Assembly: GCA_038225955.1 (NCBI GenBank)
Contig: JBBRQV010000003.1
Coordinates: 1-55,530, forward strand
Source: JAFDZO01 sp038225955
GTDB lineage: Bacteria; Bacteroidota; Ignavibacteria; Tepidaquicellales; Tepidaquicellaceae
Length of the DNA stretch: 55,530 bases
Direction of reading: 5' to 3'
The notes below the pieces were generated by a model that saw nothing but the letters and a program-made list of their open reading frames with translations, did not search any database and was not told the origin of the DNA. Of the stretch, positions 23,628 through 32,040 are shown in pieces; within the stretch, counting starts at the first letter, position 1; every line of letters begins with the position of its first letter. Made by a program: the position numbers and the translations under genes.

Positions 23628-25472
23628 TTACTCAATAGGATTTGCAAACGCTTTACCTCTCATTGTGTGTCTCTTCTGCGAAGATAAAATTAACTTTCTT
23701 AATCTTATGTTTTCAGGTGTTACTTCAATTATCTCATCGTCTTTTATGAACTCAATTGCTTTTTCCAAACTCATAGGCATTACCGGTGTAAGAATCATAC
23801 TTTCATCTTTTCCTGATGCTCTCATGTTTGAAAGCTTCTTTCCTTTTGTAGCATTAACATCTAAATCATTATCTCTGTTATGCTCGCCTACAATCATACC
23901 TTCGTAAACCTGCGCATTGGGAGCGATGAATAATACTCCGCGCGGTTCAAGATTATATAATGAATATGAAAGCGCAACGCCGTCTCTATCTGAAACGAGC
24001 GAACCTGTTAATCTTGTCTGGAAGTCGCCTCTGTATTCTTCATATCCCTGAAGATAAGAATTCATAAGTCCGGTTCCTTTTGTATCTGTTAAAAATTCAT
24101 TTCTATATCCGATAAGTGAACGTGAAGGAATGGAGAATTCAATTCTTACTCTTCCTGTTCCGTGATTAACTAAGTTAATCATTCTTCCTTTTTTACGTGA
24201 AAGTTTTTCAGAAACTATGCCGATAAATTCTTCATCGCAATCGATGAATAAATGTTCAATAGGCTCAAGAGTTTTTCCATCTTTCTTTCTGAAAATAACC
24301 TGAGGTCTACCAACGCTTAGCTCGTATCCTTCTCTTCTCATAGTTTCGATTAAGATAACCATCTGGAACTCACCTCTGCCTTTAACTACAAAGCTTTCGC
24401 CGTCTTCGGAGTCTTCAACTTTTAAAGCAACGTTTCTTAAAGTTTCTTTATGAAGTCTTTCTTTAATTTTATTTCCCTGTACAATTTTCCCTTCTCTGCC
24501 GGAGAGTGGCGAAGAATTTAAAGAAAATTTCATAGATATAGTTGGCTCATCGATTGCAATTCTTTTCAATGCCTTCGGGCTTTCCTTAGTACAAATTGTA
24601 TCACCGATATGTACGTCTTCAATACCTGCTAAAATAATAATATCACCCGACTCAGCTTGTACTATATCTGCATACTTCACACCTTCGTAAGCCTGAATTT
24701 TTGAAACACGAAGATTTTTTGCCTCTCCTGCTTCATTCACACAGACCATTTCTTCGTTACCCTTTACTGTTCCGTTAACAACTTTACCAATGGCAAGTCT
24801 TCCTAAAAATTCAGAGTAACTTAAGTCAGCAACTAACATCTGGAACGGCTCGGATTCATCATGCATAGGTCCCGGAATTTCCGCAATAATTGTTTCAAAC
24901 AGTGGAGATAAATCTGTGCCCGGTGTTTCCAAAGTTTTTTGTGCGATACCTTCTCTGCCGATTGCATATAAAACAGGGAATTCAATCTGCTCTTCTGTTG
25001 CATCAAGGTCGATGAAGAGGTCATAAACTTCATTCAATACTTCCTGCGGGCGCGCATCTTTTCTATCGATTTTATTTACAACAACTATAATTTTTAATCC
25101 GCCCTCTAAAGCTTTTTTAAGTACGAATCTTGTTTGGGGAAGCGGTCCTTCAGATGAATCTACAAGAAGAACTACGCCGTCAACCATCATTAAAGCTCTT
25201 TCAACTTCGCCGCCAAAATCTGCGTGGCCCGGAGTATCGAGAATATTGATTTTTGTGGTACCGAATTTAACTGAGCAGTTTTTTGCAGCGATTGTAATAC
25301 CGCGCTCTCTTTCAAGATCCATGCTATCCATCAGTCTGTCTTCAACTTCCTGATTATCTCTGAACATTCCGCTTTGTTTAAACATATGGTCAACAAGTGT
25401 TGTCTTTCCGTGATCAACGTGAGCTATAATAGCTATATTTCTAAGATTTGTGTTTTGTGTTAAGTTTTTCAT
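23628..25472 (-). CDS. typA: Translational GTPase TypA/BipA
   Basis: 614 residues. G1 is AHVDHGKTT near the N-terminus, the effector region is RGITI, G3 is DTPGHADFGGEVERAL, and G4 is VVNKIDR. Domain II and the two EF-G-like domains follow, and the C-terminal domain specific to BipA ends in LRKLILSSQKRHTMRGKAF. TypA is a ribosome-binding GTPase that aids 50S assembly and stress or low-temperature growth. It is upstream of the two peptidase genes in the same orientation. It is divergent from the ABC exporter leader region, with a 490-base gap to the leader ORF. Confidence 0.95.
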   Translation of the reverse strand: MKNLTQNTNLRNIAIIAHVDHGKTTLVDHMFKQSGMFRDNQEVEDRLMDSMDLERERGITIAAKNCSVKFGTTKINILDTPGHADFGGEVERALMMVDGVVLLVDSSEGPLPQTRFVLKKALEGGLKIIVVVNKIDRKDARPQEVLNEVYDLFIDLDATEEQIEFPVLYAIGREGIAQKTLETPGTDLSPLFETIIAEIPGPMHDESEPFQMLVADLSYSEFLGRLAIGKVVNGTVKGNEEMVCVNEAGEAKNLRVSKIQAYEGVKYADIVQAESGDIIILAGIEDVHIGDTICTKESPKALKRIAIDEPTISMKFSLNSSPLSGREGKIVQGNKIKERLHKETLRNVALKVEDSEDGESFVVKGRGEFQMVILIETMRREGYELSVGRPQVIFRKKDGKTLEPIEHLFIDCDEEFIGIVSEKLSRKKGRMINLVNHGTGRVRIEFSIPSRSLIGYRNEFLTDTKGTGLMNSYLQGYEEYRGDFQTRLTGSLVSDRDGVALSYSLYNLEPRGVLFIAPNAQVYEGMIVGEHNRDNDLDVNATKGKKLSNMRASGKDESMILTPVMPMSLEKAIEFIKDDEIIEVTPENIRLRKLILSSQKRHTMRGKAFANPIE

Positions 25473-25674
25473 TAAATGAATTTATTTATATAAAAGTCTG
25501 ATTGTTATTCGCAAGAAGCTCCCTGAATATCCAACTTTACCAACGGGGGTATAAAAGCGGTAATATTTGCTACGGGGAAATTATGGATTAATAAGATACC
25601 GAATTTATGCCTTAACATAAATGTAATTTCCTGCCCTTCTCACTGCAAATTAAGAGGGTTATGGCGGAGTTTTT

Positions 25675-25816
25675 GAGCACAGATGATACGAATATTGAAC
25701 ACTGATACGTATGATATTTTTGATGTCACTGATAAAATAAAAAACTTAATTAAAAATATTTTATCTGTGAAATCTTAGTCATCATATAAATTCCTGTCCT
25801 GCTTTAGCGGGATGTA
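25675..25816. repeat. CACAGAT...ATCTGTG dispersed element with inserted GGACAGG palindrome
   Basis: CACAGAT (25678-25684) and ATCTGTG (25763-25769) are inverted ends, with an internal direct repeat GAGCACAGATGATACG / GAACACTGATACG. The tract TTTTATCTGTGaAATCTTA...ATCAT...TGTATTCAA matches 17521-17564 closely. In this copy a hairpin unit CCTGTCCTGC-TTTA-GCGGG (25793-25811) interrupts the shared sequence. It is non-coding and fills much of the region between typA and the exporter promoter; I see no further feature between 25473 and 25675. Confidence 0.55.
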
Positions 25817-25888
25817 TTCAAAAATTGTGTGTTTTTTGAAACTTTTCATAGGTAAAATAACAAATTTAAAAATAAATATTTCCTACCG

Positions 25889-25920
25889 TTTGACATTACT
25901 GTAAAAAATTTATATTTTTG
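25889..25920 (+). promoter_or_regulatory. Bacteroidota-type promoter for the leader-ABC exporter operon
   Basis: TTTG (25889-25892) and TATTTTTG (25913-25920) match the -33 TTTG and -7 TAnnTTTG elements of the primary sigma factor in Bacteroidota, with a 20-base spacer in the accepted range. Transcription should start near 25926, about 39 bases before the leader ORF. Confidence 0.75.
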
Positions 25921-25964
25921 TAAACCATGAAAATCTAAATCACGGAGATATTACTTTTCAAAAT

Positions 25965-26069
25965 ATGAAAAATTATAACTTACATATTATCTCAACATTT
26001 GTCGACGCGGCTAATACAGACGCCAGAGCGAATAGTCCGTGGTTTAAGAGGAGGAATTTAGGAAACTAA
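25965..26069 (+). CDS. 34-residue leader peptide of the ABC exporter operon (putative attenuator uORF)
   Basis: ATG 25965 to TAA 26067-26069. The peptide begins MKNYNLHIISTFVD, has an Ala/Asn/Asp-rich middle with one Arg, and ends with SPWFKRRNLGN. It has no membrane helix or signal. The reasons to call it real are positional. It starts about 39 bases after a good promoter and stops 25 bases before an intrinsic terminator. Its codons 25-27 (CCG TGG TTT, 26037-26045) are the sequence that can pair with the terminator's 5' arm. A GGAG at 25944-25947 is 17 bases upstream, too far for a normal Shine-Dalgarno; many genes here lack one. Comparable leaders are BmrB of Bacillus subtilis and erm/vga-type uORFs. 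I know no homologue of this peptide. Confidence 0.65.
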   Translation: MKNYNLHIISTFVDAANTDARANSPWFKRRNLGN

Positions 26070-26102
26070 ATTCAGAACATACCCAACAAGTTTAAACCGC
26101 GG
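26037..26102 (+). promoter_or_regulatory. Antiterminator pairing overlapping the leader ORF
   Basis: CCGTGGTTTA (26037-26046, leader codons Pro25-Trp26-Phe27) can pair over ten bases with TAAACCGCGG (26093-26102), with one G-U wobble. The second strand is the 5' arm of the downstream terminator, so the two structures exclude each other. A ribosome passing codons ~21-31 would cover the first strand and let the terminator form; a ribosome held earlier would leave it free and allow read-through. Confidence 0.65.
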
Positions 26103-26133
26103 CATTTGATAAAAGTGACCGCGGTTTTTTTTT
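26094..26133 (+). terminator. Strong intrinsic terminator (attenuator) before the ABC genes
   Basis: AAACCGCGG (26094-26102) pairs perfectly with CCGCGGTTT (26119-26127), and five further pairs (CATTT with AAGTG) extend the stem beyond a single bulged A. It is followed by a run of nine T (26125-26133). It lies between the leader ORF and the first ABC gene with no other gene to terminate, so it only makes sense as a regulated attenuator. Confidence 0.88.
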
Positions 26134-26227
26134 ACCCTTCCGCGGCTCAACAAGCGAAAAAAGCTTTACATAGCACAATAACAGATTCTAACTAATTTTA
26201 TAACAGTAGTTTAAATACATAAGTTTT

Positions 26228-28165
26228 ATGGAAAATCTGAAAAGACTTTTCGGAATTCTTGGAAAATACAAGGGATACTATATCCTTTCCGGCGTTCTTC
26301 TTATATTTTCAACAATGATAAGAATGCTTGAACCGAAAGTTTTACAAATAACGGTAGATAAGCTCGTACTGCTTTTGCAGGGAGCAAACGGAAATATTAA
26401 AGTTTCGGGAGATTCGATTTCAAAATATTTATTCGGACTTCTTCCGCCTATGACGGGCAATAACGTTATGAACGTTCTCTTAACGATTGCAGGGATATTT
26501 TTGATTTTCTCTTTGTTTCGTGCTGCGTTCTGGTTTGTATCAAGCACAATCACTGCTTCATCTACTGAGAATGCAATTAAAGAATTGAAAGATAAATTAT
26601 TCACGCACATTCAATTTCTGCCAATGACTTATCATTCGCAGATATCAACAGGGCAGCTTATCCAACGCTGTACCGGTGATGTTGAAACAATCAGAAAATT
26701 TGCATCTATGCAGGTTGTTGAGGCTTTAAGAATGGGAGTTTTATTTATCGGCGCTTTTATAATGATGCTTTATATCAATGTTCCGTTCGCATTTATATCT
26801 ATCGGATTATGTCCGTTCATTATTCTTGGCGCATTCATGTTCTTTAAAAAAGAAATGTATATATGGGATGAGCATGAAAAAAGACAGGACAAACTTGCAG
26901 TAACAGTGCAGGAAAATTTATCAGGCATAAGAGTTGTCAAGGCTTTTGCTAAGGAAAAATTTGAGATAGATAAATTTACCGAGCAGAATGAAGAGAAAAG
27001 AGTATGGGGCTTTAAGCTTCTTAAGCTTCATTCATTCTTCTGGCCTTACTCAGATATTGTGATGTACACGCAGCTTTCAATCTGTATTTTCATGGGAGGA
27101 TATTACACTCTTAACGGAGTAATTTCAGTAGGTGAACTAACAGCATTCTACACTTATTCGATGTTTGTTATTTGGCCATTGAGAAGACTTGGTCAGCTTG
27201 TGAGTGAAATGGGAATGACTTCAGTTGCAATCGATAGAATTTATTCAATTCTCGGAAGCATTCGCGAAGAAGATAAAGGCGAGATAAAAGAATCGGAAAA
27301 ACTTAACGGTGAAATAGTTTTTGAGAACGTTACTTTCAAATATGAGAATCATGCCAAAGACGTGGATAAAAATGCTCTGGAAAATATTTCGTTCAGCGTA
27401 AAGCCCGGAGAGAAAATTGCATTACTTGGTCCGACAGGAGCAGGGAAGACAACGATAATTTCTCTGCTTATAAGATTCTTTGATATTCAAAAAGGAAAAA
27501 TTCTTTTAGATGGTAAAGATATAAAAAGTTACACGAAAGAATTATTGAGAAAAAGAATCGGCGTTGTATTACAAAAGCCGTTTTTATTTTCGACATCGAT
27601 AAAGGAAAATATTGCTTACGGAAACAGAGATGCTGAAACAGAGGATATTATCGAATCAGCAAAAGCCGCAAGCATTCATGGAATAGTTAACGATGTTTTC
27701 CCTGATGGATATAAAACTGTCATAGGAGAAAAAGGGATTAATCTTTCAGGCGGGCAGAAGCAGCGCGTAACTATTGCAAGAACATTGCTCACAAAACCTG
27801 ATATTCTTGTGCTTGACGATTCAACTTCAGCAGTTGATACTGAAACAGAATATGAAATCCGTCATGCGCTAGATAAAAAAATGAAGGGTAAAACAACTTT
27901 CATAATTACACACAGGATAAATGCAGCAATGGACTGTGATAAGATAATAGTTCTGAATAAAGGTCACATTGTTGAAATGGGAAACCATGAAGAGCTTCTT
28001 AAAAACAACGGCTTCTATAAAAAGATTTACGATATACAAATGTCGCTCGAAGAAGATATTACCGATGAAATAAATGAAGTGAAAGCGAATGAAATGAATA
28101 ATGAAAATGATTCAGATGATTTTAATGATGGCAAAGAAGAAAAACTTCAGAGTGAATTAGTTTAA
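26228..28165 (+). CDS. ABC exporter half-transporter, subunit with degenerate Walker B (BmrC/TM287-like)
   Basis: 645 residues: six-helix transmembrane domain (about 15-340), then a nucleotide-binding domain. Walker A is GPTGAGKTT (401-409), signature LSGGQ (506-510), Walker B ILVLDDSTSAVD, and the switch is ITHR. The catalytic Glu after Walker B is replaced by Asp531. In heterodimeric type IV exporters (BmrC/BmrD, TM287/288, TAP) this substitution marks the subunit that contributes Walker A/B to the non-hydrolysing site. The partner follows 76 bases downstream. The C-terminal ~45 residues are an acidic, Asn/Asp-rich tail of unknown role. Substrate is unknown; drug or lipid efflux is likely by family. 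Expression appears controlled by the upstream leader/attenuator. Confidence 0.92.
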   Translation: MENLKRLFGILGKYKGYYILSGVLLIFSTMIRMLEPKVLQITVDKLVLLLQGANGNIKVSGDSISKYLFGLLPPMTGNNVMNVLLTIAGIFLIFSLFRAAFWFVSSTITASSTENAIKELKDKLFTHIQFLPMTYHSQISTGQLIQRCTGDVETIRKFASMQVVEALRMGVLFIGAFIMMLYINVPFAFISIGLCPFIILGAFMFFKKEMYIWDEHEKRQDKLAVTVQENLSGIRVVKAFAKEKFEIDKFTEQNEEKRVWGFKLLKLHSFFWPYSDIVMYTQLSICIFMGGYYTLNGVISVGELTAFYTYSMFVIWPLRRLGQLVSEMGMTSVAIDRIYSILGSIREEDKGEIKESEKLNGEIVFENVTFKYENHAKDVDKNALENISFSVKPGEKIALLGPTGAGKTTIISLLIRFFDIQKGKILLDGKDIKSYTKELLRKRIGVVLQKPFLFSTSIKENIAYGNRDAETEDIIESAKAASIHGIVNDVFPDGYKTVIGEKGINLSGGQKQRVTIARTLLTKPDILVLDDSTSAVDTETEYEIRHALDKKMKGKTTFIITHRINAAMDCDKIIVLNKGHIVEMGNHEELLKNNGFYKKIYDIQMSLEEDITDEINEVKANEMNNENDSDDFNDGKEEKLQSELV

Positions 28166-28241
28166 TATTCGCAGAGACACAAAACATTGTTTCTCTGTAT
28201 AAAAATAAAAATTATTCTTTACTAATTATTAAATTGCTAAA

Positions 28242-30068
28242 ATGAGCAAGCTTAAAGAAATAAAGTTTGATAAAAAAGAGTCCGTCTTTCCCTTTGTAAT
28301 TCGACTCTTAAAATACAGCATGCGCTACAGGAAGAATTTATACTTATTTATTTTCTTCGTGATGTTAGTTGCAGGTATCGAGGCGCTTTATCCTATTGTA
28401 TGGATGAACTTTCTTGATAAAATTATAGTGCCGGGAATAGAAAATCATAACGGCGGAAATCCGTTTGATAACTCAGGCCTGATAAAATTTTTTGGGATAT
28501 ATATGCTTTTAGCATTGTGCCTGGCTACCTTTGTTCATTTTTTTATAAAGAACTGCGGGAAGATACAGGAGAATGTTATGTTTGATATAAGACAGGATAT
28601 ATTCAAAAAATTTCAGGAACTTTCATTTTCGTACTATGATAAGTCTGCCGTTGGCTGGCTTTTGACGAGAATTACCTCCGATACGATAAAAGTAACGGAG
28701 TTGATCTCGTGGAACTTCATCGAAGTTGTCTGGGGCACATTCATGATAATCTTCTGCCTTACTGCAATGTTTATCTATAACTGGAAACTTGCATTGATAG
28801 TAGCAGTTACAATCCCCGTGCTTGTACTGGTATCTACTAAAATCAGAGAGATGATTTTGAAATATTCCAGAGAATCGAGAATGTATAATTCCATTATCAC
28901 TGCTGCTTACAACGAGCACATTAACGGAGTTGAAGTTAATAAATCCCTTGTGCAGGAAGAAATAGCAAGCAGGGAGTTTGAAGTGCTTTCACAAAAAATG
29001 AAAGTCGCTTCATATAAATCTTCATACTACAATGCAATGTTTCTCCCATTGGTAATATTTATTGGTTCTATAGCAGCAGCTCTGATAATTTACTATGGCG
29101 GTTTCATGGTGCTTACTCCTGAGTCAGGCGTAACGGTTGGTATTCTTGCTGCATTCTTTGGATATGCGACATTGATTTATGAACCGATTACAGATTTGTC
29201 GCGCTTCTATTCTCAGGCGCAATCGTGTATGTCTGCAGGTGAAAGAATTTTTACTCTGCTTGATACTAAGCCGGAAATTCTTGATAGAAAAGATGCGAAA
29301 TCATTCGAAAGAATACATGGCGATATTGAATTCGAGAATGTAACTTTCTACTATGAAAAAGATAAACCTGTTCTTGAAAATATTGATTTGAAAATCAAAG
29401 CAGGGCAATCGGTTGCATTGGTTGGTGAAACTGGCGGTGGAAAATCTACTTTCATAAATCTGATTTGCAGATTCTACGAGCCTAAAGGAGGCGCAATAAA
29501 AATTGATGGAATAGATTACATGGATATGACCGTTGAGAGTTTACGAAGCCAGCTTGGCGTTGTATTGCAGACTCCGCATCTATTTTCCGGAACGATTCGC
29601 GAGAATATTCAATATGGTCGTGAGCTTGCAAGTGAAGCGGAAATAATTGAAGCATTGCGATTAGCAGGCGGAGAAGAATTCATTGAACAGCTTAATGAAG
29701 AAGTTGGTGAAGCAGGTGAGAATCTTTCGCTCGGTGAAAAGCAGTTGATTTCATTTGCGCGGGCAATACTTGCCAATCCGAGAATCTTCATAATGGATGA
29801 AGCAACGTCATCGGTAGATACTTTGACAGAAGCAAAAATTCAGAATGGTATTCATGGAATAATGGAAGGCAGAACTTCGCTTATCATTGCTCACAGACTT
29901 TCAACAATTAAGAACTGCGATAGAATTCTTGTAGTGAAAAAAGGAAAGATAGTTGAAGACGGAACGCATAAAGACCTTATGAAAAAGAAAGGCTATTACT
30001 ATCAACTTTATACAAAACAATTGCGCGATGAGAAGGAAAAGGAATTCGAACTACAAGGACAGCAATAA
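28242..30068 (+). CDS. ABC exporter half-transporter, partner subunit with degenerate signature motif (BmrD/TM288-like)
   Basis: 608 residues with the same architecture as its neighbour. Walker A is GETGGGKST (395-403) and Walker B IFIMDEATSSVD keeps the catalytic Glu520, while the signature is LSLGE (495-499) instead of LSGGQ; the switch is IAHR. In the heterodimer, the site formed by this subunit's Walker motifs and the partner's LSGGQ is intact. The other site, partner Asp531 with this LSLGE, is degenerate. This is the known asymmetric-exporter design. The 76-base gap after the first gene holds a weak hairpin (CAGAGACAC 28172-28180 with GTTTCTCTG 28189-28197) but no clear terminator, so both are likely on one mRNA. 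Confidence 0.92.
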   Translation: MSKLKEIKFDKKESVFPFVIRLLKYSMRYRKNLYLFIFFVMLVAGIEALYPIVWMNFLDKIIVPGIENHNGGNPFDNSGLIKFFGIYMLLALCLATFVHFFIKNCGKIQENVMFDIRQDIFKKFQELSFSYYDKSAVGWLLTRITSDTIKVTELISWNFIEVVWGTFMIIFCLTAMFIYNWKLALIVAVTIPVLVLVSTKIREMILKYSRESRMYNSIITAAYNEHINGVEVNKSLVQEEIASREFEVLSQKMKVASYKSSYYNAMFLPLVIFIGSIAAALIIYYGGFMVLTPESGVTVGILAAFFGYATLIYEPITDLSRFYSQAQSCMSAGERIFTLLDTKPEILDRKDAKSFERIHGDIEFENVTFYYEKDKPVLENIDLKIKAGQSVALVGETGGGKSTFINLICRFYEPKGGAIKIDGIDYMDMTVESLRSQLGVVLQTPHLFSGTIRENIQYGRELASEAEIIEALRLAGGEEFIEQLNEEVGEAGENLSLGEKQLISFARAILANPRIFIMDEATSSVDTLTEAKIQNGIHGIMEGRTSLIIAHRLSTIKNCDRILVVKKGKIVEDGTHKDLMKKKGYYYQLYTKQLRDEKEKEFELQGQQ

Positions 30069-30089
30069 AATAATATTTCGCACACTTTG

Positions 30090-30124
30090 CCCCCTCCTCA
30101 ATAATGAGGGTGGTGGTGGTTAAC
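30090..30124. repeat. CCCCTCC-type dispersed hairpin repeat, copy 2
   Basis: CCCCTCCTCAATAATGAGGG followed by TGGTGGTGGTTAAC. It resembles 1201-1239 in both the hairpin and the GGTGGTT tail. The stem here is CCTCA (30096-30100) with TGAGG (30105-30109). It lies between the ABC operon and the methyltransferase gene. Confidence 0.55.
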
Positions 30125-30141
30125 TTTAAAATAAAACGCTT

Positions 30142-30918
30142 ATGCTCGAAAACTACAACGAAAGAAACTACAATGAGTATCCTGAAACAGTAGCGAAGTT
30201 TTATGATATCGTTTATGAAAAAATCCGCGATGCCATTGATAAAAAATTCTATATGGATAAAATTTTATCGGCTGACGGTCCCGTGCTAGAAGTCGGCGTG
30301 GGAACAGGAAGATTATTTCTGGAATCCCTAAACAAAGGCGCAGATGTTTATGGAATAGATATAAGCGATAATATGTTGAATGTATTGAAGACGAAGTTAG
30401 ATAAATCAGAGCATTACAGAGTAGCGCGTGCTGATATGAGAAACTTTGACCTGAATAAGAAATTCAAATTAATTATTTCTCCGTTCAGAGTGTTCTCACA
30501 CTTGTATACTACAGAAGATCAGCTTGCTGCTTTGAAGTGCATTAAGAATCATTTAGCAGATGACGGAGTTTTTATTTTTGATTTATTCGTTCCGAATCCT
30601 TCAATGATTTCAAAAGATATGGATGGTATGATGGATTTCGATGGAGAATACGAAGAAGGTAAAAAACTACAGAGGATAGTCGGGATTAAAACAGATTACA
30701 TAAATCAAACAAATTATATTTCCATTAAATTAAAATGGGAAGATGAGAACGGCTTTAATGTTGTTGATAATCAATTCGGTATGAGGTATTACTTCCGCTA
30801 TGAGCTTGAGCATTTAATTAAGGAAAGCGGAATGAAAATAAAAAATATGTACGGAGATTATAATTACTCTCCGCTATCAAACAAATCAAATGATTTTGTA
30901 ACTGAATGTACAAAATAA
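30142..30918 (+). CDS. Class I SAM-dependent methyltransferase
   Basis: 258 residues with a Rossmann methyltransferase core: motif I PVLEVGVGTGRLFLESL, motif II acidic end VYGIDISDNML, then VARADMRNFDL and IISPFRVFSHLYTTEDQLAAL, and a Tyr/Phe-rich C-terminal half (FGMRYYFRYELEHLIKESG). This pattern is common to small-molecule methyltransferases; the substrate is not evident. It starts 73 bases after the ABC exporter, beyond a repeat hairpin, so it might be read from the same transcript. rsgA follows 33 bases downstream. Confidence 0.85.
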   Translation: MLENYNERNYNEYPETVAKFYDIVYEKIRDAIDKKFYMDKILSADGPVLEVGVGTGRLFLESLNKGADVYGIDISDNMLNVLKTKLDKSEHYRVARADMRNFDLNKKFKLIISPFRVFSHLYTTEDQLAALKCIKNHLADDGVFIFDLFVPNPSMISKDMDGMMDFDGEYEEGKKLQRIVGIKTDYINQTNYISIKLKWEDENGFNVVDNQFGMRYYFRYELEHLIKESGMKIKNMYGDYNYSPLSNKSNDFVTECTK

Positions 30919-30951
30919 ATTTGATTTAATTTTACAAATCTAATTCATTGA

Positions 30952-32040
30952 ATGAATTTAAGAAAAATCGGTTACAATTCTTTTTTTGAGGCTTACTTTA
31001 ATGAGTATGCTTCAGAGGGGCAAATTCCCGGAAGAATAGCTATACAAAATTTATCAAACTTTACGGTCTATACGGAGCTTGGCGAGCTTCTCGGCGAAGT
31101 TTCCGGCAAGTTCCGTTTTGAAACAGAGAACGGCAAAGCGGATGTAAATGGTTTTCCTGCTGTAGGCGACTGGGTATTGCTCCGCGCTTTTCCCAGTGAA
31201 GGCAAAGCTATCATAGATAAAATTCTTCCGCGAAGAAATAAATTCTCACGTAAAGAAGCAGGTGAAAAAACTGTTGAACAGATTATTGCAGCTAATATCG
31301 ATGTTGTCTTTATTGTGAATGCTCTGAATCAGGATTTTAATTTACGCAGGCTTGAACGTTACCTCACGACTGTAATGGATAATGAAATCAGTCCCGTAAT
31401 TATTTTAAGCAAAGCTGATTTATCAAAGGACCTTGAAGCAAAAATAAATATGGTGAGAGATGTTGCGCCGGCTGTTCCGATTCATGCAATCAGTGTAAGA
31501 GAGAACACAGGACTAGATGAGCTTAGCCAATATTTTCAAAACTGCAGTACGGTTGCAGTGCTTGGTTCTTCAGGCGTGGGAAAATCTACTTTAATAAATA
31601 CTCTTGCAGGTGAAGAAAAATTCTTTGTGCAGGAAATAAGCGATACATCCAATAAAGGAAAACACACAACTACCCATAGGGAAATGATAATTCTACCTAA
31701 CGGTGGACTTATAATTGATACTCCCGGAATGCGTGAATTACAATTGTGGGATGGCGGTGAAGGAGTTGCAGAAACGTTTGATGACTTGGAAGCACTTTCT
31801 CTCCAATGTAAATTTTCAAACTGTCTTCATAAAGATGAACCGGGTTGCGCTATTCAAGCAGCTATTAATAAGGGTGAAATTGATGAGAGTAGATTGAAAA
31901 GCTATCTAAAATTAATGCGGGAAGTAAAGTATATAGAGTCAAAGCAGAATGTAAAAACGGCAATTGAAAATAAAAAACATTGGAAGCAAATTCATAAGTC
32001 GATGAAGGATTTTAATAAAAAGAATAAACCGGGCACTTAG
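30952..32040 (+). CDS. rsgA: Small ribosomal subunit biogenesis GTPase RsgA
   Basis: 362 residues. An OB-fold N-domain (about 25-100) precedes a circularly permuted GTPase with order G4-G5-G1-G3: ILSKADL (about 151-157), then G1 GSSGVGKSTLINTL (205-218), the G2-like TTTHRE, and G3 DTPGMREL. The C-terminal zinc knuckle is CKFSNCLHKDEPGCAI (Cys, Cys, His, Cys). RsgA releases from the 30S subunit after late maturation and acts as a checkpoint. Its stop overlaps the stop of the convergent dnaG by 4 bases. Confidence 0.93.
   Translation: MNLRKIGYNSFFEAYFNEYASEGQIPGRIAIQNLSNFTVYTELGELLGEVSGKFRFETENGKADVNGFPAVGDWVLLRAFPSEGKAIIDKILPRRNKFSRKEAGEKTVEQIIAANIDVVFIVNALNQDFNLRRLERYLTTVMDNEISPVIILSKADLSKDLEAKINMVRDVAPAVPIHAISVRENTGLDELSQYFQNCSTVAVLGSSGVGKSTLINTLAGEEKFFVQEISDTSNKGKHTTTHREMIILPNGGLIIDTPGMRELQLWDGGEGVAETFDDLEALSLQCKFSNCLHKDEPGCAIQAAINKGEIDESRLKSYLKLMREVKYIESKQNVKTAIENKKHWKQIHKSMKDFNKKNKPGT

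Noticed and set aside
26047..26060. AGAGGAGGAATT as ribosome binding site for a further small gene
   Set aside because: No start codon with an open frame follows at suitable distance; the sequence is codons 28-32 of the leader.
25940..26135. Metabolite riboswitch in front of the ABC genes
   Set aside because: No known aptamer consensus is visible, and the antiterminator arm lies inside a clean ORF, which fits translation-coupled attenuation better. A riboswitch is not strictly excluded.
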